From positions 1 through 64,000 of the forward strand of contig CACCPA010000007.1 in assembly GCA_902547755.1 (NCBI GenBank): DNA of 64,000 nt. The letters are read 5' to 3'. The translations under genes and the position numbers were made by a program. The stretch comes from Halieaceae bacterium. Its GTDB lineage: Bacteria > Pseudomonadota > Gammaproteobacteria > Pseudomonadales > Halieaceae. Every line of letters begins with the position of its first letter. Position 1 is the stretch's first letter. Shown here in pieces: positions 25,822 through 34,953 of the stretch. The notes below the pieces were generated by a model. It ran no database searches and was not told the DNA's origin. It saw only the letters and a list, made by a program, of their open reading frames with translations.

Positions 25822-27315
25822 GTGACGGCGACCTGTGATTTTGACGTCGTCGTCGTGGGTGCAGGCCCGGTGGGGCTTGTCGCAGCGCTTTTGCTCGCCA
25901 AACACGGCATTTCGGTGTTGCTCCTTGAAAAGGAGCGATCCATATTTCCGTTGCCTCGAGCGGCCCACATTGATCACGAGATCATGCGAATTTTTCAATC
26001 GATCGGCGTGGCTGATGACGTAGCCTCGTCTTCTGAGGTTTCTACACGCTATGAGTTTTTGAATGTGTCAGGCGATGTGTTGATGAGATTCGATACGGGA
26101 AGGGCTGCTGCGCTCAGTGGCTGGCCTCCGTCGAACATGATACATCAGCCATCTATAGAACACGTGCTGAGAGCTCGAGTGGCTGAATGTGATTCTATTG
26201 ATACTCGCTATGGCACCGCCTATCGACATCACGAGACATGTGGTGAGGTCGTCACCGTTCACTTCGATACTCAGGGTAAGGCATCACAGGCGTGCTGTCG
26301 TTTCCTACTAGGTTGTGACGGTGCAAATAGTGCCGTGCGGGCGAATTCCGGTCTGTCCCTCGTCGATCTTGGATTTTCTGAGCGCTGGCTCGTCATTGAT
26401 ACGAAGGTAATCGATTCATCTCGATTGCCTCGACACAATCTGCAAATATGTGACCCAGAAAGGCCAACGACCAGTGTTCGAATGGGTGCGGGACGACACC
26501 GCTGGGAGTTTATGCTGAAGGCCGAGGAGGACGAAGACAGCGTATCGGCACCGGCATTTGTGGCAAATCTGTTAGCAAGTTGGGACGTCGATGGTGCGGT
26601 TGAGCTAGAGCGAACGGCCACATACACGTTTGAGGCAAGGGTTGCCAATGATTGGATGCAAGATCGAGTCTTGATTGCGGGAGATGCGGCACATCTGATG
26701 CCTCCCTTTGCGGGCCAAGGCCTTTGCTCAGGGATCAGAGATGTCGAGAATCTAACATGGAAGCTAGGCGCAATTTTGGCGGGGCGTGCTAGTACCTCTT
26801 TACTCTTTAGTTACCAGACAGAGCGTGAGCCACATGTTAGAGCGATGATCGATCTTGCGGTCATGATGGGCAAAGTGGTGTGCGTGACTGACCCTGATTT
26901 GGCCTTAGCTCGTGACAAAAATTTGATCGAAACAAGGCGAGCCAGCGGCGATGCCTCTGGCGCAATACCGAATCCCAAGCTAGGCACGGGATTGTTGCAG
27001 GCAAAAAGCAATATTGCCGGAGAGTTGTTTCCCCAGTTTACTCATAAGGGAAGTCGTTCAGACGATTTATTCGGGCACGGTGCGTGGCTTATTGGTGAGT
27101 CAATTGGTATCGATGGAAATACGTTGGGCGCTGCTGGCGTAAGCATTCCATCACTCTCTTACTTCTCGCCTCTGGTATCTCAATGGCTAGACGATAAGGG
27201 TTATAACGCGGTCTTGGTTCGTCCTGATAGAGTTATTTTCGGCGGAGGAAATGCCGCTGAGTTAATTACCGCGTACGCGGATGGCCTGTACCAAGAGGCT
27301 AGGGTGGTGGCTTGA
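25822..27315 (+). CDS. FAD-dependent aromatic hydroxylase (MhpA/PheA-like)
   Basis: A 497-residue class A flavoprotein monooxygenase using NAD(P)H and O2 to hydroxylate a phenolic ring, cytosolic. The FAD dinucleotide motif is G13-A-G15-P-V-G18. The DG motif GCDGANSAVR is near 159-168, and the second FAD motif is G287-D288 in AGDAAHLMPPFAGQGLC. The C-terminal thioredoxin-like tail of this group is present (GHGAWLIGESIGIDG onward). It starts with GTG one base after the FAH stop and ends overlapping the next start as TGATG. It would make the catechol for the extradiol enzyme. Confidence 0.9.
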   Translation: MTATCDFDVVVVGAGPVGLVAALLLAKHGISVLLLEKERSIFPLPRAAHIDHEIMRIFQSIGVADDVASSSEVSTRYEFLNVSGDVLMRFDTGRAAALSGWPPSNMIHQPSIEHVLRARVAECDSIDTRYGTAYRHHETCGEVVTVHFDTQGKASQACCRFLLGCDGANSAVRANSGLSLVDLGFSERWLVIDTKVIDSSRLPRHNLQICDPERPTTSVRMGAGRHRWEFMLKAEEDEDSVSAPAFVANLLASWDVDGAVELERTATYTFEARVANDWMQDRVLIAGDAAHLMPPFAGQGLCSGIRDVENLTWKLGAILAGRASTSLLFSYQTEREPHVRAMIDLAVMMGKVVCVTDPDLALARDKNLIETRRASGDASGAIPNPKLGTGLLQAKSNIAGELFPQFTHKGSRSDDLFGHGAWLIGESIGIDGNTLGAAGVSIPSLSYFSPLVSQWLDDKGYNAVLVRPDRVIFGGGNAAELITAYADGLYQEARVVA

Positions 27316-28310
27316 TGATAAAGGGATTCGTGATCCTTTTGGCTTCGCTTATATCCATTGGATTTGTCCGTCACAGATACGGTGCAAGGCGGGTTATTGC
27401 GGGGGTTAGACACGGTGGGCGAGTGCCTCACGAGGCTGAGTTCGAATTGTATGCAAATGGTTTTTCGCATTGTTCACGCAAAACGATGCTGGCTCTGGCG
27501 GAGCACGGTATCGCCTTCACCTACAGGCATGTAGACCTAATTGAAACGGGTCGTTACGGAACTCTCGATCAGGATTACTTGCGAATTAATCCGAACGGAT
27601 TGATACCGGCGCTGGTTCACTCTGGTGTTCCCATTATCGATTCTGACGAGATTGTTAACTATGTGACGACTCAACTGGGACGCCAATTAGAGAGCGCCAA
27701 TGGCTTGGAAATACCGGAACGTCATCAGTTTTGGCTTGAAAAGTGCCGTCTAGATAGTCTCGATCCAATGGAAGCTATCGGTACTCACATAGGGGCTTGC
27801 ATACCGGGACTGACACTGCCGCTTTTTGCAGTAATGATGCAATCCGTCAGGTTTTCTGCACTGCTACGCGGCTTGGCTCTTCACAATGACGGAAAACGAG
27901 TCATGTTTTTCGTTATGGCGCGACTATTAGGGCCGGAGCGAGTCGTGACCGTAAAGCCTATTCGCACGTTAATTGAGAGGAGCAGGAGCGCTGTCGCAGT
28001 GCATTTGCGAGAGCTCGAACGACATTTGGCCGAGAGCGAAGGACCTTATCTGACAGGGTCAGAATTTGGTCTCGGCGACGCCGCTCTGTCTGTCGTTTAC
28101 CTTAGGTTAGAGGAAGCAGGATGGCTTGATATTCTGTGCCTGCACAGTGAATTTCCTTTAATTCGGAATCACTACGATACGTTGCGCACCCGGCGTAGCT
28201 GGGAGGTGCTGGAAGATGCCTACCCGGCGAGGGTGGCACAGGCGGCAGGGCAACTACGCGAGCTCATTGATAATAAGAATAGCAGGATGACTGACCTTTA
28301 TCGTTCGTAG
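27315..28310 (+). CDS. Glutathione S-transferase-like protein with N-terminal hydrophobic segment
   Basis: A 331-residue protein. Residues 1-17 are hydrophobic and could be a membrane anchor. The thioredoxin-like GST domain begins at about 45 with ELYANGFSHCSRKTMLALAE, followed by NPNGLIPALV and IIDSDEIVNYV, and a helical C-terminal domain to about 310 containing LTGSEFGLGDAALSV. The start is the ATG overlapping the hydroxylase stop (TGATG). In aromatic operons GSTs may isomerise ring-cleavage products; maleylacetoacetate or maleylpyruvate isomerase activity is possible but unproven. Confidence 0.8.
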   Translation: MIKGFVILLASLISIGFVRHRYGARRVIAGVRHGGRVPHEAEFELYANGFSHCSRKTMLALAEHGIAFTYRHVDLIETGRYGTLDQDYLRINPNGLIPALVHSGVPIIDSDEIVNYVTTQLGRQLESANGLEIPERHQFWLEKCRLDSLDPMEAIGTHIGACIPGLTLPLFAVMMQSVRFSALLRGLALHNDGKRVMFFVMARLLGPERVVTVKPIRTLIERSRSAVAVHLRELERHLAESEGPYLTGSEFGLGDAALSVVYLRLEEAGWLDILCLHSEFPLIRNHYDTLRTRRSWEVLEDAYPARVAQAAGQLRELIDNKNSRMTDLYRS

Positions 28311-28343
28311 CTCTCCTACCTTCATGCTCTTTGGGGGCCGGGA

Positions 28344-29672
28344 TTACTTCACCCCTACCAGCTTGTACTCGTTGGCATCGGTAATGAAATCTGCGTGACC
28401 GTAGGTCTTAAGCAAACTACCCAGTTTTCGCGTCAGGCGCCGGTCCAGCCAGCGGCGCAAGCCGGGAATTCTCATGCCGAGGGCGCAGAAGTTTGAATTG
28501 CTCACAATCGTTGTTAGCGCGCAGACCGTGGCGATCTTGTCGTTTAGCTTGAAATGAACCCCCATCGCCGCAGCTCGGGATGATTTACCCTCACAAAAGT
28601 TTTGAATGAGGAAGTACTTCGAGAACCCACGCTCCATCCAGCGGTGGAAACGCCCAGTAATACTCGGATCAGTAAACAGCTCGGCGTCCATGGTTCCGCG
28701 CACGAGCTCGCCACAGGTTTCATCGTCATAAATCTTGTGAAGAGACATGTCTCTGGCCGTCATCAGATCGACAATCTCCTGAGGCGTTTCACCCAATAGT
28801 TCCTCGGGTAAACCCAACAGGAAGCACCGATATCGTGCCATCTCCACCCGTGCACGCTCAGCTGGCGTAAAGTCAGTGCGCCCTTGCGCCAAAAGCTTGT
28901 AGGACAAAAGGAAAATGCCAATTAGTCCGGCGGGCATTTGGTCGACTTGCGGAATGGGGATGCCATAAGTCGATACGTCCCACTTACCCGTTCGCATGAT
29001 GTTAAAGCGCACCATCGAGTGCATCAGTCGCACTTTTGCGGCGGCCTTGAATCCGGGATTAAATCGTTCCATAGCCCGTGGCATGGCGGTCGCAGTGAAA
29101 AAGCTGGCGGTTTCAAAGACGCGGCGGACGGATTGTTGATCGGTCAGTGTGCCCGTCATTGTCATGGGTAAGGCAGTGTACTTATTCATGAACGTAGCAA
29201 TGAAAGCGCCGCGAATCGCAAAAGGCGAAATGGTCCCCAGCGGTATACGCTCGTGCTTGGCGCCTTCCTCAACCATGGCCATATCAACCCAGTCGGGTGT
29301 GGCCTCCATTGCTCTAATGAAAGCGACGAGTTCGTCTGGTGCGTTCTTAACGCTCTCGATACCCTCATCACAGGCTTGTTCCAGCATGGAGACCAGCGCT
29401 CTAAAACCATACTCAGGTATGAGAGACGCGTAGGCGTCCGCGACCTTGTCACCCATCATGGTGTAGTTACGGATGCGTTCTACAAGCTCCAGGTTTTCAA
29501 GGACGCGCTCGCAATAGTCGCGATGGCGAGAAGGGCGGAGCGTCTCAAGATCAAAGTCCCTGACGTAGCGTTCTGGGAGTTGACCAAAATCAACCGATCC
29601 GTACATCTCGGGGATAAGCGCCTGCTGCTCCAAAACCGTTGAGTTAAACAACTGCTGATGTTCTTGTTGCAT
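28344..29672 (-). CDS. MpaB/DUF2236 family heme oxygenase-like protein
   Basis: A 442-residue protein of the oxygenase MpaB (DUF2236) family, which includes latex-clearing protein and fungal MpaB. The KVRLMHSMVRF segment, with the histidine likely to bind heme, and the following KWDVSTYGIPIPQ region are family features. There is no signal peptide. The ATG at 29672 has AAGGA just upstream; the longer frame from 29702 has none. It converges with the aromatic operon and is divergent from the TPR gene. The substrate is unknown. Confidence 0.82.
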   Translation of the reverse strand: MQQEHQQLFNSTVLEQQALIPEMYGSVDFGQLPERYVRDFDLETLRPSRHRDYCERVLENLELVERIRNYTMMGDKVADAYASLIPEYGFRALVSMLEQACDEGIESVKNAPDELVAFIRAMEATPDWVDMAMVEEGAKHERIPLGTISPFAIRGAFIATFMNKYTALPMTMTGTLTDQQSVRRVFETASFFTATAMPRAMERFNPGFKAAAKVRLMHSMVRFNIMRTGKWDVSTYGIPIPQVDQMPAGLIGIFLLSYKLLAQGRTDFTPAERARVEMARYRCFLLGLPEELLGETPQEIVDLMTARDMSLHKIYDDETCGELVRGTMDAELFTDPSITGRFHRWMERGFSKYFLIQNFCEGKSSRAAAMGVHFKLNDKIATVCALTTIVSNSNFCALGMRIPGLRRWLDRRLTRKLGSLLKTYGHADFITDANEYKLVGVK

Positions 29673-29880
29673 TGTCCTTGCCCCAGTCTCTCCCTGCACC
29701 ATAGCCAGTTACGCCGGTGTAGAGCAACCGGACTGTTACCAACCTCTGTGACTGCAAATGCACATCAGCCTGGTGATCTGATGCCTTCTCCTGCGTGCCA
29801 AGGGGGTGGCGTCCTATCAGTGTTGACGCTACCTTGGTTAGCTGGCGATATGAATCAGGAATAAAAAGAGAGCGTGCCCC

Positions 29881-31563
29881 ATGAATGTTATAGCCCGACT
29901 TCTCACTGCCTTAATGTTGGTTTCTTTGAGTCACCCGAGTTTCGCAATGACTGCGGATGCGGACGCTGCCACCCGTCACGCCGTGCTGGTGCCTAAGTCC
30001 GGGACCTATTCGCGTGCAATATCGACTGATGTCGGCCTCGCACAAACCTATTTCGATCAGGGCCTGCGTTTGGCATGGGGGTTTTACTTCCCCGAGTCCA
30101 TAGCGTCTTACCAAGAAGCCTCACGACTAGATCCAACACACCCCATGCCGTACTGGGGGATTGCACAGGCGGCGGGCCCCAATCCGAATTCCCGTTACGC
30201 GCAAATGCCCGACGATCCGCAAGGCGCGGGATTGGCTGCGATTGAAGCCGCATTAGACCGCATCGATCGCGCGACCCCCATGGAAGCAGCGCTAATAAAG
30301 GCGCTTTACGTTTTCTATGATGCGAAAAGTATTCCTGACCCTCGCGAGCGCGATCGCGCCTACCTGGCGGAGATGCGTGAGCTCAACAAAAAGCACCCTG
30401 ATGATCCCGATATTGCAGCGCTCTACGCGGGAAGCTTTATGTCGATTCGCCGCTGGGATTACTGGGATAAGAGTGGGGAAGCGAAGGGTGAGACGCTGGC
30501 TGTCGCAGAAGCACTCGAGCATGTGATTACCACCGGCAATCCGCATCCCGGCGTCTACCATCTCCACGTCCATCTGATTGAGGCCTCGCTTGAGCCTGAG
30601 CGCGCTATGGTGTCTGCGGATGCCCTCGAAGTGACTTTACCCATCGGCGGTCACGTGGTTCATATGCCCGCGCATATCTTCGTGCGTGTTGGCGATTATC
30701 AGCGAGCCATCGACAACAATCTGCGCTCGCTTGCCGTGGATAAAGAGTTTGCCCAGCACTGGGGTGACCTTCCATTACCGAACATTGGCACTTACCCGCT
30801 CTCACACAAAATACACGCCGGGCATGCACTTGATTTCGTGCGTTATGCTGCCACCATGCAGGGCAGTTCCGAGCTGGCTATACGATCCGCCAAGCAGATG
30901 GCTGAGGCTATTAGTCAACACGGCACACCCATGGGAAGAATGCAGAAGCGGGTGGCCGCGCCGTGGGTGACGCTTAAAATCTTTGGACAGTGGGACGAGC
31001 TACTTGCCACCGAGAGCCTCCAACACTCAACGCCCTACCGTGATGGCGTCCTGTCGTATGTCAAAGGCAGTGCCCACATTGCTAAAGGCTCGCTCGATCA
31101 GGCCAAGGAGCAGCTCAGTGATATTCAACGCATTGCGCAGTCACCCGATGTCTCAGTGAATCGCGCTGGAGCTACGGCCACGGCAGAGCTTCTTGCGTTA
31201 GCGGCCCACGCCTTAGACGGTGAGATAAAGCTTGCAGAGGGGGATCTTGCAGGCGCCATTGTCGCCTTTGAAAAGGGCGTCGCCTTGGAAGACACGAATA
31301 ACTATACCGAGCCACCCGATTGGCCGCAGTCGATGCGTCTTTATTTGGGCAATGCGCTGTTGGAGGCAGGGCGGTTTGAGGAAGCCGAAGCGGTGTTCCG
31401 AAAAGATTTGCGCTGGCACCAGAACAACGGTTGGTCCTTGTTTGGTCTGATGAAGGCGCTTGAGGCGCAGAATAAGAAAAATGAAGCCAAAGTGATCCAA
31501 AATCAGTGGACATCCGTGTGGTCTCGCGCTGATGTTCAACTGACGTCGCCGGTGATCTTGTGA
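29881..31563 (+). CDS. Exported TPR-repeat protein
   Basis: A 560-residue secreted protein with a Sec signal ending near SHPSFA (residues 18-23). Helix pairs of the TPR kind occur at about 55-95 (YFDQGLRLAWGFYFPESIASYQEA) and again at 440-540 (GDLAGAIVAFEKGVAL, GNALLEAGRFEEAEAVFRKDL). HxH-rich stretches such as YHLHVHLIEAS and HMPAHIF lie at about 220-265. No enzymatic family is recognised. The downstream hydrolase gene starts close by, so the two are probably an operon. Confidence 0.75.
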   Translation: MNVIARLLTALMLVSLSHPSFAMTADADAATRHAVLVPKSGTYSRAISTDVGLAQTYFDQGLRLAWGFYFPESIASYQEASRLDPTHPMPYWGIAQAAGPNPNSRYAQMPDDPQGAGLAAIEAALDRIDRATPMEAALIKALYVFYDAKSIPDPRERDRAYLAEMRELNKKHPDDPDIAALYAGSFMSIRRWDYWDKSGEAKGETLAVAEALEHVITTGNPHPGVYHLHVHLIEASLEPERAMVSADALEVTLPIGGHVVHMPAHIFVRVGDYQRAIDNNLRSLAVDKEFAQHWGDLPLPNIGTYPLSHKIHAGHALDFVRYAATMQGSSELAIRSAKQMAEAISQHGTPMGRMQKRVAAPWVTLKIFGQWDELLATESLQHSTPYRDGVLSYVKGSAHIAKGSLDQAKEQLSDIQRIAQSPDVSVNRAGATATAELLALAAHALDGEIKLAEGDLAGAIVAFEKGVALEDTNNYTEPPDWPQSMRLYLGNALLEAGRFEEAEAVFRKDLRWHQNNGWSLFGLMKALEAQNKKNEAKVIQNQWTSVWSRADVQLTSPVIL

Positions 31564-31595
31564 TAGGAACGCTTTTTCGGCCGGAGAGAGCAGTG

Positions 31596-32543
31596 ATGGG
31601 ACGTGTTTTGCCATTACTTAGTCTAAGTTTGGCGTTGTACGTTGCAGCGGCGTTGCCGGTATCAGCTGATAGTCGTTACGAGTCGGTGACCAAAGATGCA
31701 GCCTTCAGAGCGAGTATAGAGCTACCTGAGGGTGCGGCCTTTGTCGCGCTATCCGAGGGCGTTACCTACTATCGGCAGGCTAATGCAGTGTCTTGTGCGA
31801 CTGCCGATGTCTTGGTCCATGGTTTCTCGGTGCCTTCCTATATCTGGGATCCAACCTACGACTTCCTTGCTTCAAAAGGGCGATGTGTTGTCACTCTCGA
31901 TCTTTATGGACGGGGCTTTTCGGACAATCCATATGTGGCGTACACCGATGAGCTCTTTGCCACCCAGGTGCTCGAGCTTCTCGATCACTTGAACATTGAA
32001 AAAGCGAATTTGCTCGGATTATCCAACGGTGGGCGGGTGGTCAGTCAGGTAGCAGGCCTTGCGCCCGAGCGGGTAGAGCACCTGATCTACGTGGCGTCGT
32101 CCGGTTTCAGAGATGTTAGCCGCGCGGCCGACGTGCAGGTCAGCCAGGAGGAAATTAATGAGCTCATCGCCCGCTATCCCGAGCTTCCCGCAGGTCAGCT
32201 ATCCGACTTTAAAGACCCGACTAGGTTTCAGGACTGGGACGACAAATACGCTGAGTTACTGGTTCATAAAGGCTTTGCGCGCGCATTGATATCGACGCGT
32301 AAGAATCATGATTCGCAGGAACTGGATCGCGTCCATGCCGAGCTTCAAGCGTCAGGCATTCCGGTTGCCACTATCTGGGGTGACAGCGATACCGTCGTTG
32401 TTTATGCGGGCTTTGCCGAGAAACTGGAGCGTTTACTCCCCAAGCGCGTCGAGCACTTTGTGCCCGAGTCTGGTCATTTACCCCACATGGAGAACCAGCC
32501 CCATGTGGAGGCGCTTCTGACCGATATTCTCTCGCTTGATTGA
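31596..32543 (+). CDS. Exported alpha/beta hydrolase
   Basis: A 315-residue hydrolase with a signal peptide ending near LPVSA (about residue 24). The nucleophile elbow GLSNGG places the serine at 143; the acid is in WGDSDTVV and the histidine in ESGHLPHMENQP. I chose the ATG at 31596 because GGAGAG precedes it and it gives a clean signal peptide; a GTG at 31560 overlaps the TPR stop. It may be an esterase or lipase of the periplasm. It converges with the PhyH gene only 3 nt away. Confidence 0.85.
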   Translation: MGRVLPLLSLSLALYVAAALPVSADSRYESVTKDAAFRASIELPEGAAFVALSEGVTYYRQANAVSCATADVLVHGFSVPSYIWDPTYDFLASKGRCVVTLDLYGRGFSDNPYVAYTDELFATQVLELLDHLNIEKANLLGLSNGGRVVSQVAGLAPERVEHLIYVASSGFRDVSRAADVQVSQEEINELIARYPELPAGQLSDFKDPTRFQDWDDKYAELLVHKGFARALISTRKNHDSQELDRVHAELQASGIPVATIWGDSDTVVVYAGFAEKLERLLPKRVEHFVPESGHLPHMENQPHVEALLTDILSLD

Positions 32544-32546
32544 GAC

Positions 32547-33716
32547 CTAAATACTCAGGTCATCCCGGTTGTAGTCATGGATGTCCGCCCGCGCTGCGTC
32601 ATCCCAAACAAACGACAGTGATTGCTCAGCAAAAGGCTTGTACTCGTAAGCGGTTTCCTCGGGAAATCGTTCCTTGCGCGCCGAGATGGCATAACCTAAA
32701 ACGCGCGACCGTCTCGCGATAATCTCATCGCCAAAGACCTGTGCATCTGAGTGGATACCACCACCTTTTACACCCAGCACGGATGAACGTTTGTGGAAAC
32801 CAAAGTTAACGGTAAGGCGCGGCTCGAACCCACTATTAGGGAAGGAACCGTGCAGCGCCTGACGATTACAAATGACGACATCGCCCCGATCGCAGACCAA
32901 AGGAACTGCGCCCTCGATTCGCTCGCTTTTGGATGAAGACACCAAGTCTTTGATATCTATTTTGCCGAGCTTATGACTGCCCGGTAGTACCCAGACCCCA
33001 TTGACCGCCGTGCTTCCATAGAGCTGTGCCATGAAGTTAAAGCCGTGGATATTTTCATCGAAATCTGGGCTGTCCCAATGAGTCACGCCGTCCTGGTGCC
33101 ATGAGACTGCAGCACCAATTCCTGGCTCTTTGATGAACAGCGCCTCGTTGAAGGGGGCAAAGTCCTCGCCGTTGATGGCTTCCGCAACCCGTAGCAATTG
33201 TGGATGTGCACAGGTCCGTAAGCAGGCATCTGAGAAACGGAGTGAGCCGAGTAAAATGAACGGCGATGCCATAGGCGTATCAGCCGTGGCCTCGGGCTCA
33301 AACATTTTGACTTGGTGTCGTCCGTTCGCGAGCTGCGTGCCACCGAGTGGGTCGCCCAGTGGCTTTGACCAGACCAGATGGGGTGTTAACGAGTCAGAAC
33401 CCAGGGCTGGCCGGCCCTCGGCGTCGACCGTGCTGTCGGGTGCGATCGGGAATGAGGCCTTGAGCGCCACCATATCGGCATCGATGTCTTCGCATTCTTC
33501 CTCAGTGAGCACCCCAGTAAAGACATAGAATCCGTACTTCGAGTAGGCATCCAGAATATGTTGAGCCAGTTTGCCTGATGCGTCGAATTCAATTGGGCCT
33601 CGATTATCCAGCGCCAAGGCGGCATCTTGTCCCGCCACTAGGTAGTCACGCATGGCAGCCGCTTGCTCACCATAGCGTGCGGCGCAGGCCTCTATCGATT
33701 TTGATATGTCTTGCAT
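32547..33716 (-). CDS. Phytanoyl-CoA dioxygenase (PhyH) family protein
   Basis: A 389-residue Fe(II)/2-oxoglutarate oxygenase. The facial triad is H207 and D209 in SWHQDGVTHWD and H289 in RQALHGSFPNSG, with R300 in PRLTVNFGF for 2-oxoglutarate. Family members hydroxylate CoA esters, ectoine or other small molecules; the substrate here is unknown. It is last in a same-strand series TetR - CurA-like - Rieske - PhyH, with an 84-nt gap before it, so shared regulation is likely. Confidence 0.87.
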   Translation of the reverse strand: MQDISKSIEACAARYGEQAAAMRDYLVAGQDAALALDNRGPIEFDASGKLAQHILDAYSKYGFYVFTGVLTEEECEDIDADMVALKASFPIAPDSTVDAEGRPALGSDSLTPHLVWSKPLGDPLGGTQLANGRHQVKMFEPEATADTPMASPFILLGSLRFSDACLRTCAHPQLLRVAEAINGEDFAPFNEALFIKEPGIGAAVSWHQDGVTHWDSPDFDENIHGFNFMAQLYGSTAVNGVWVLPGSHKLGKIDIKDLVSSSKSERIEGAVPLVCDRGDVVICNRQALHGSFPNSGFEPRLTVNFGFHKRSSVLGVKGGGIHSDAQVFGDEIIARRSRVLGYAISARKERFPEETAYEYKPFAEQSLSFVWDDAARADIHDYNRDDLSI

Positions 33717-33800
33717 ACTGTTCTCCCCCCGGGGTTATCCCTTTTTCTGATACATCGTAGTGACGACAGGTTGAGCTGCTCCAGTAACGAGCTTGACCCT

Positions 33801-34936
33801 TTAGGTGCCCCCCAACTCGGATTGAAGTTGCTGATGAAAACTGACGATCGCTTTTTCGTAGTAGCCAAAGGTCAAATGCGAATTAGCGGACGTTGTAACG
33901 GTTTCTTGTATATCCCTCGCGGCAGCACGATCTTCTTCCTGACCGGACTGATTGACAAAGTTAACGTCGCGCAACGCCTCTTCATGACTGATTTCAGTCC
34001 CGTTCTTGGCTACGTGCTTGATGTAACAGGAGAACATCTGGGTGCGAGAGGGCGATAGCGGTTCAATCACAGTGACACTCGTATGCTTTGATAGCACCGA
34101 AACACTGACGTTAGGAAAGAGGTGGTAAACAAGGGTCGCAAATCCCTCGATCGCTCGCTCATCAGGCCGTAAAAAACGTAGTTTCTCAATGCGCTTGAAG
34201 GGGTAAATAACGCGCGAGTTTTGACCGAACGATTCCACCACATTCACATTGTCTAAACCGAAGGGGTAGAAGCTTTCGCGGTGCAGCGACTTGATGTGAT
34301 AGCCCTCGAGCAGAGTCTCGGTGAGCAGTTTCCAATTCGCTTCATCAAGCGTGTCGCTCTGATGAAACAGTGGTTGGGATGTTTCAAAGAAATTGAGTGC
34401 GGTTTCGAGTGTGTCGAGTTTGGGTGTGTCCTCTTGTTGCACATAAACCAAGCCGCCGCGTTCAACCGCAAAGAGTTCCTTCAATCCAGCTGTTTCTTTG
34501 TCCAAATTGGGAAAGGCTGCTTCTCCGGGAATACCCCGAACAGAGCCGTCGAGATTGTAGGTCCACCCGTGATAGGGGCAGGAGAAGGTTCGTGTACACA
34601 GCCCTGACCTGAAGCTACTTTCATGCCTCGATGACGACAGGCGTTGATAAAGGCGCGAACCTTCAAGTCGTTGTCTCTGACGACGAGTAGTGGTGTACCC
34701 GCCGCCGTTCGCGAGATAAAACTACCGGCATCGGGAACAGCGGCCGAAGGGCAAAAAACAACCGGTCGCTGTCGCAGTAGCACGATCTCTTTCTCGTAAC
34801 GGCTTTGGCTTGTGTAGTGCTCTACCGGTTCATGCCACTGCGCTGTTCCAAGATCGGTCGTACCGTTATCGATATGCTCAAAAACGCGGTCAATGACTTC
34901 GTTATTTTCTAATAAGCCGACGTTGTTGTTATTCAC
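33801..34936 (-). pseudogene. Rieske ring-hydroxylating oxygenase alpha subunit, frameshifted
   Basis: The gene begins with GTG at 34936 and encodes the first Rieske pair C100-x-H102 (NACRHRG). At codon 113 (34600-34596, minus strand) the DNA reads TGTGT where TGT fits; without the extra two bases the frame continues TRTFSCPYHGWTYNLDG, the second Rieske pair, and then LDKETAG to the stop at 33801, including the mononuclear iron segment EGYHIKSLHRE. As sequenced, the first frame leaves the family at codon 114 and stops at 34481. A dinucleotide slip or a sequence error explains this. The intact product would hydroxylate an aromatic or quaternary ammonium substrate with a separate reductase. Confidence 0.85.
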
Positions 34937-34953
34937 TGGTATCTGTAACCGTT

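Noticed and set aside
34596-34600. Programmed ribosomal frameshift in the Rieske gene
   Set aside because: There is no slippery heptamer or stop-coupled signal, and Rieske oxygenases are not known to use frameshifting. TGTGT looks like a duplication.
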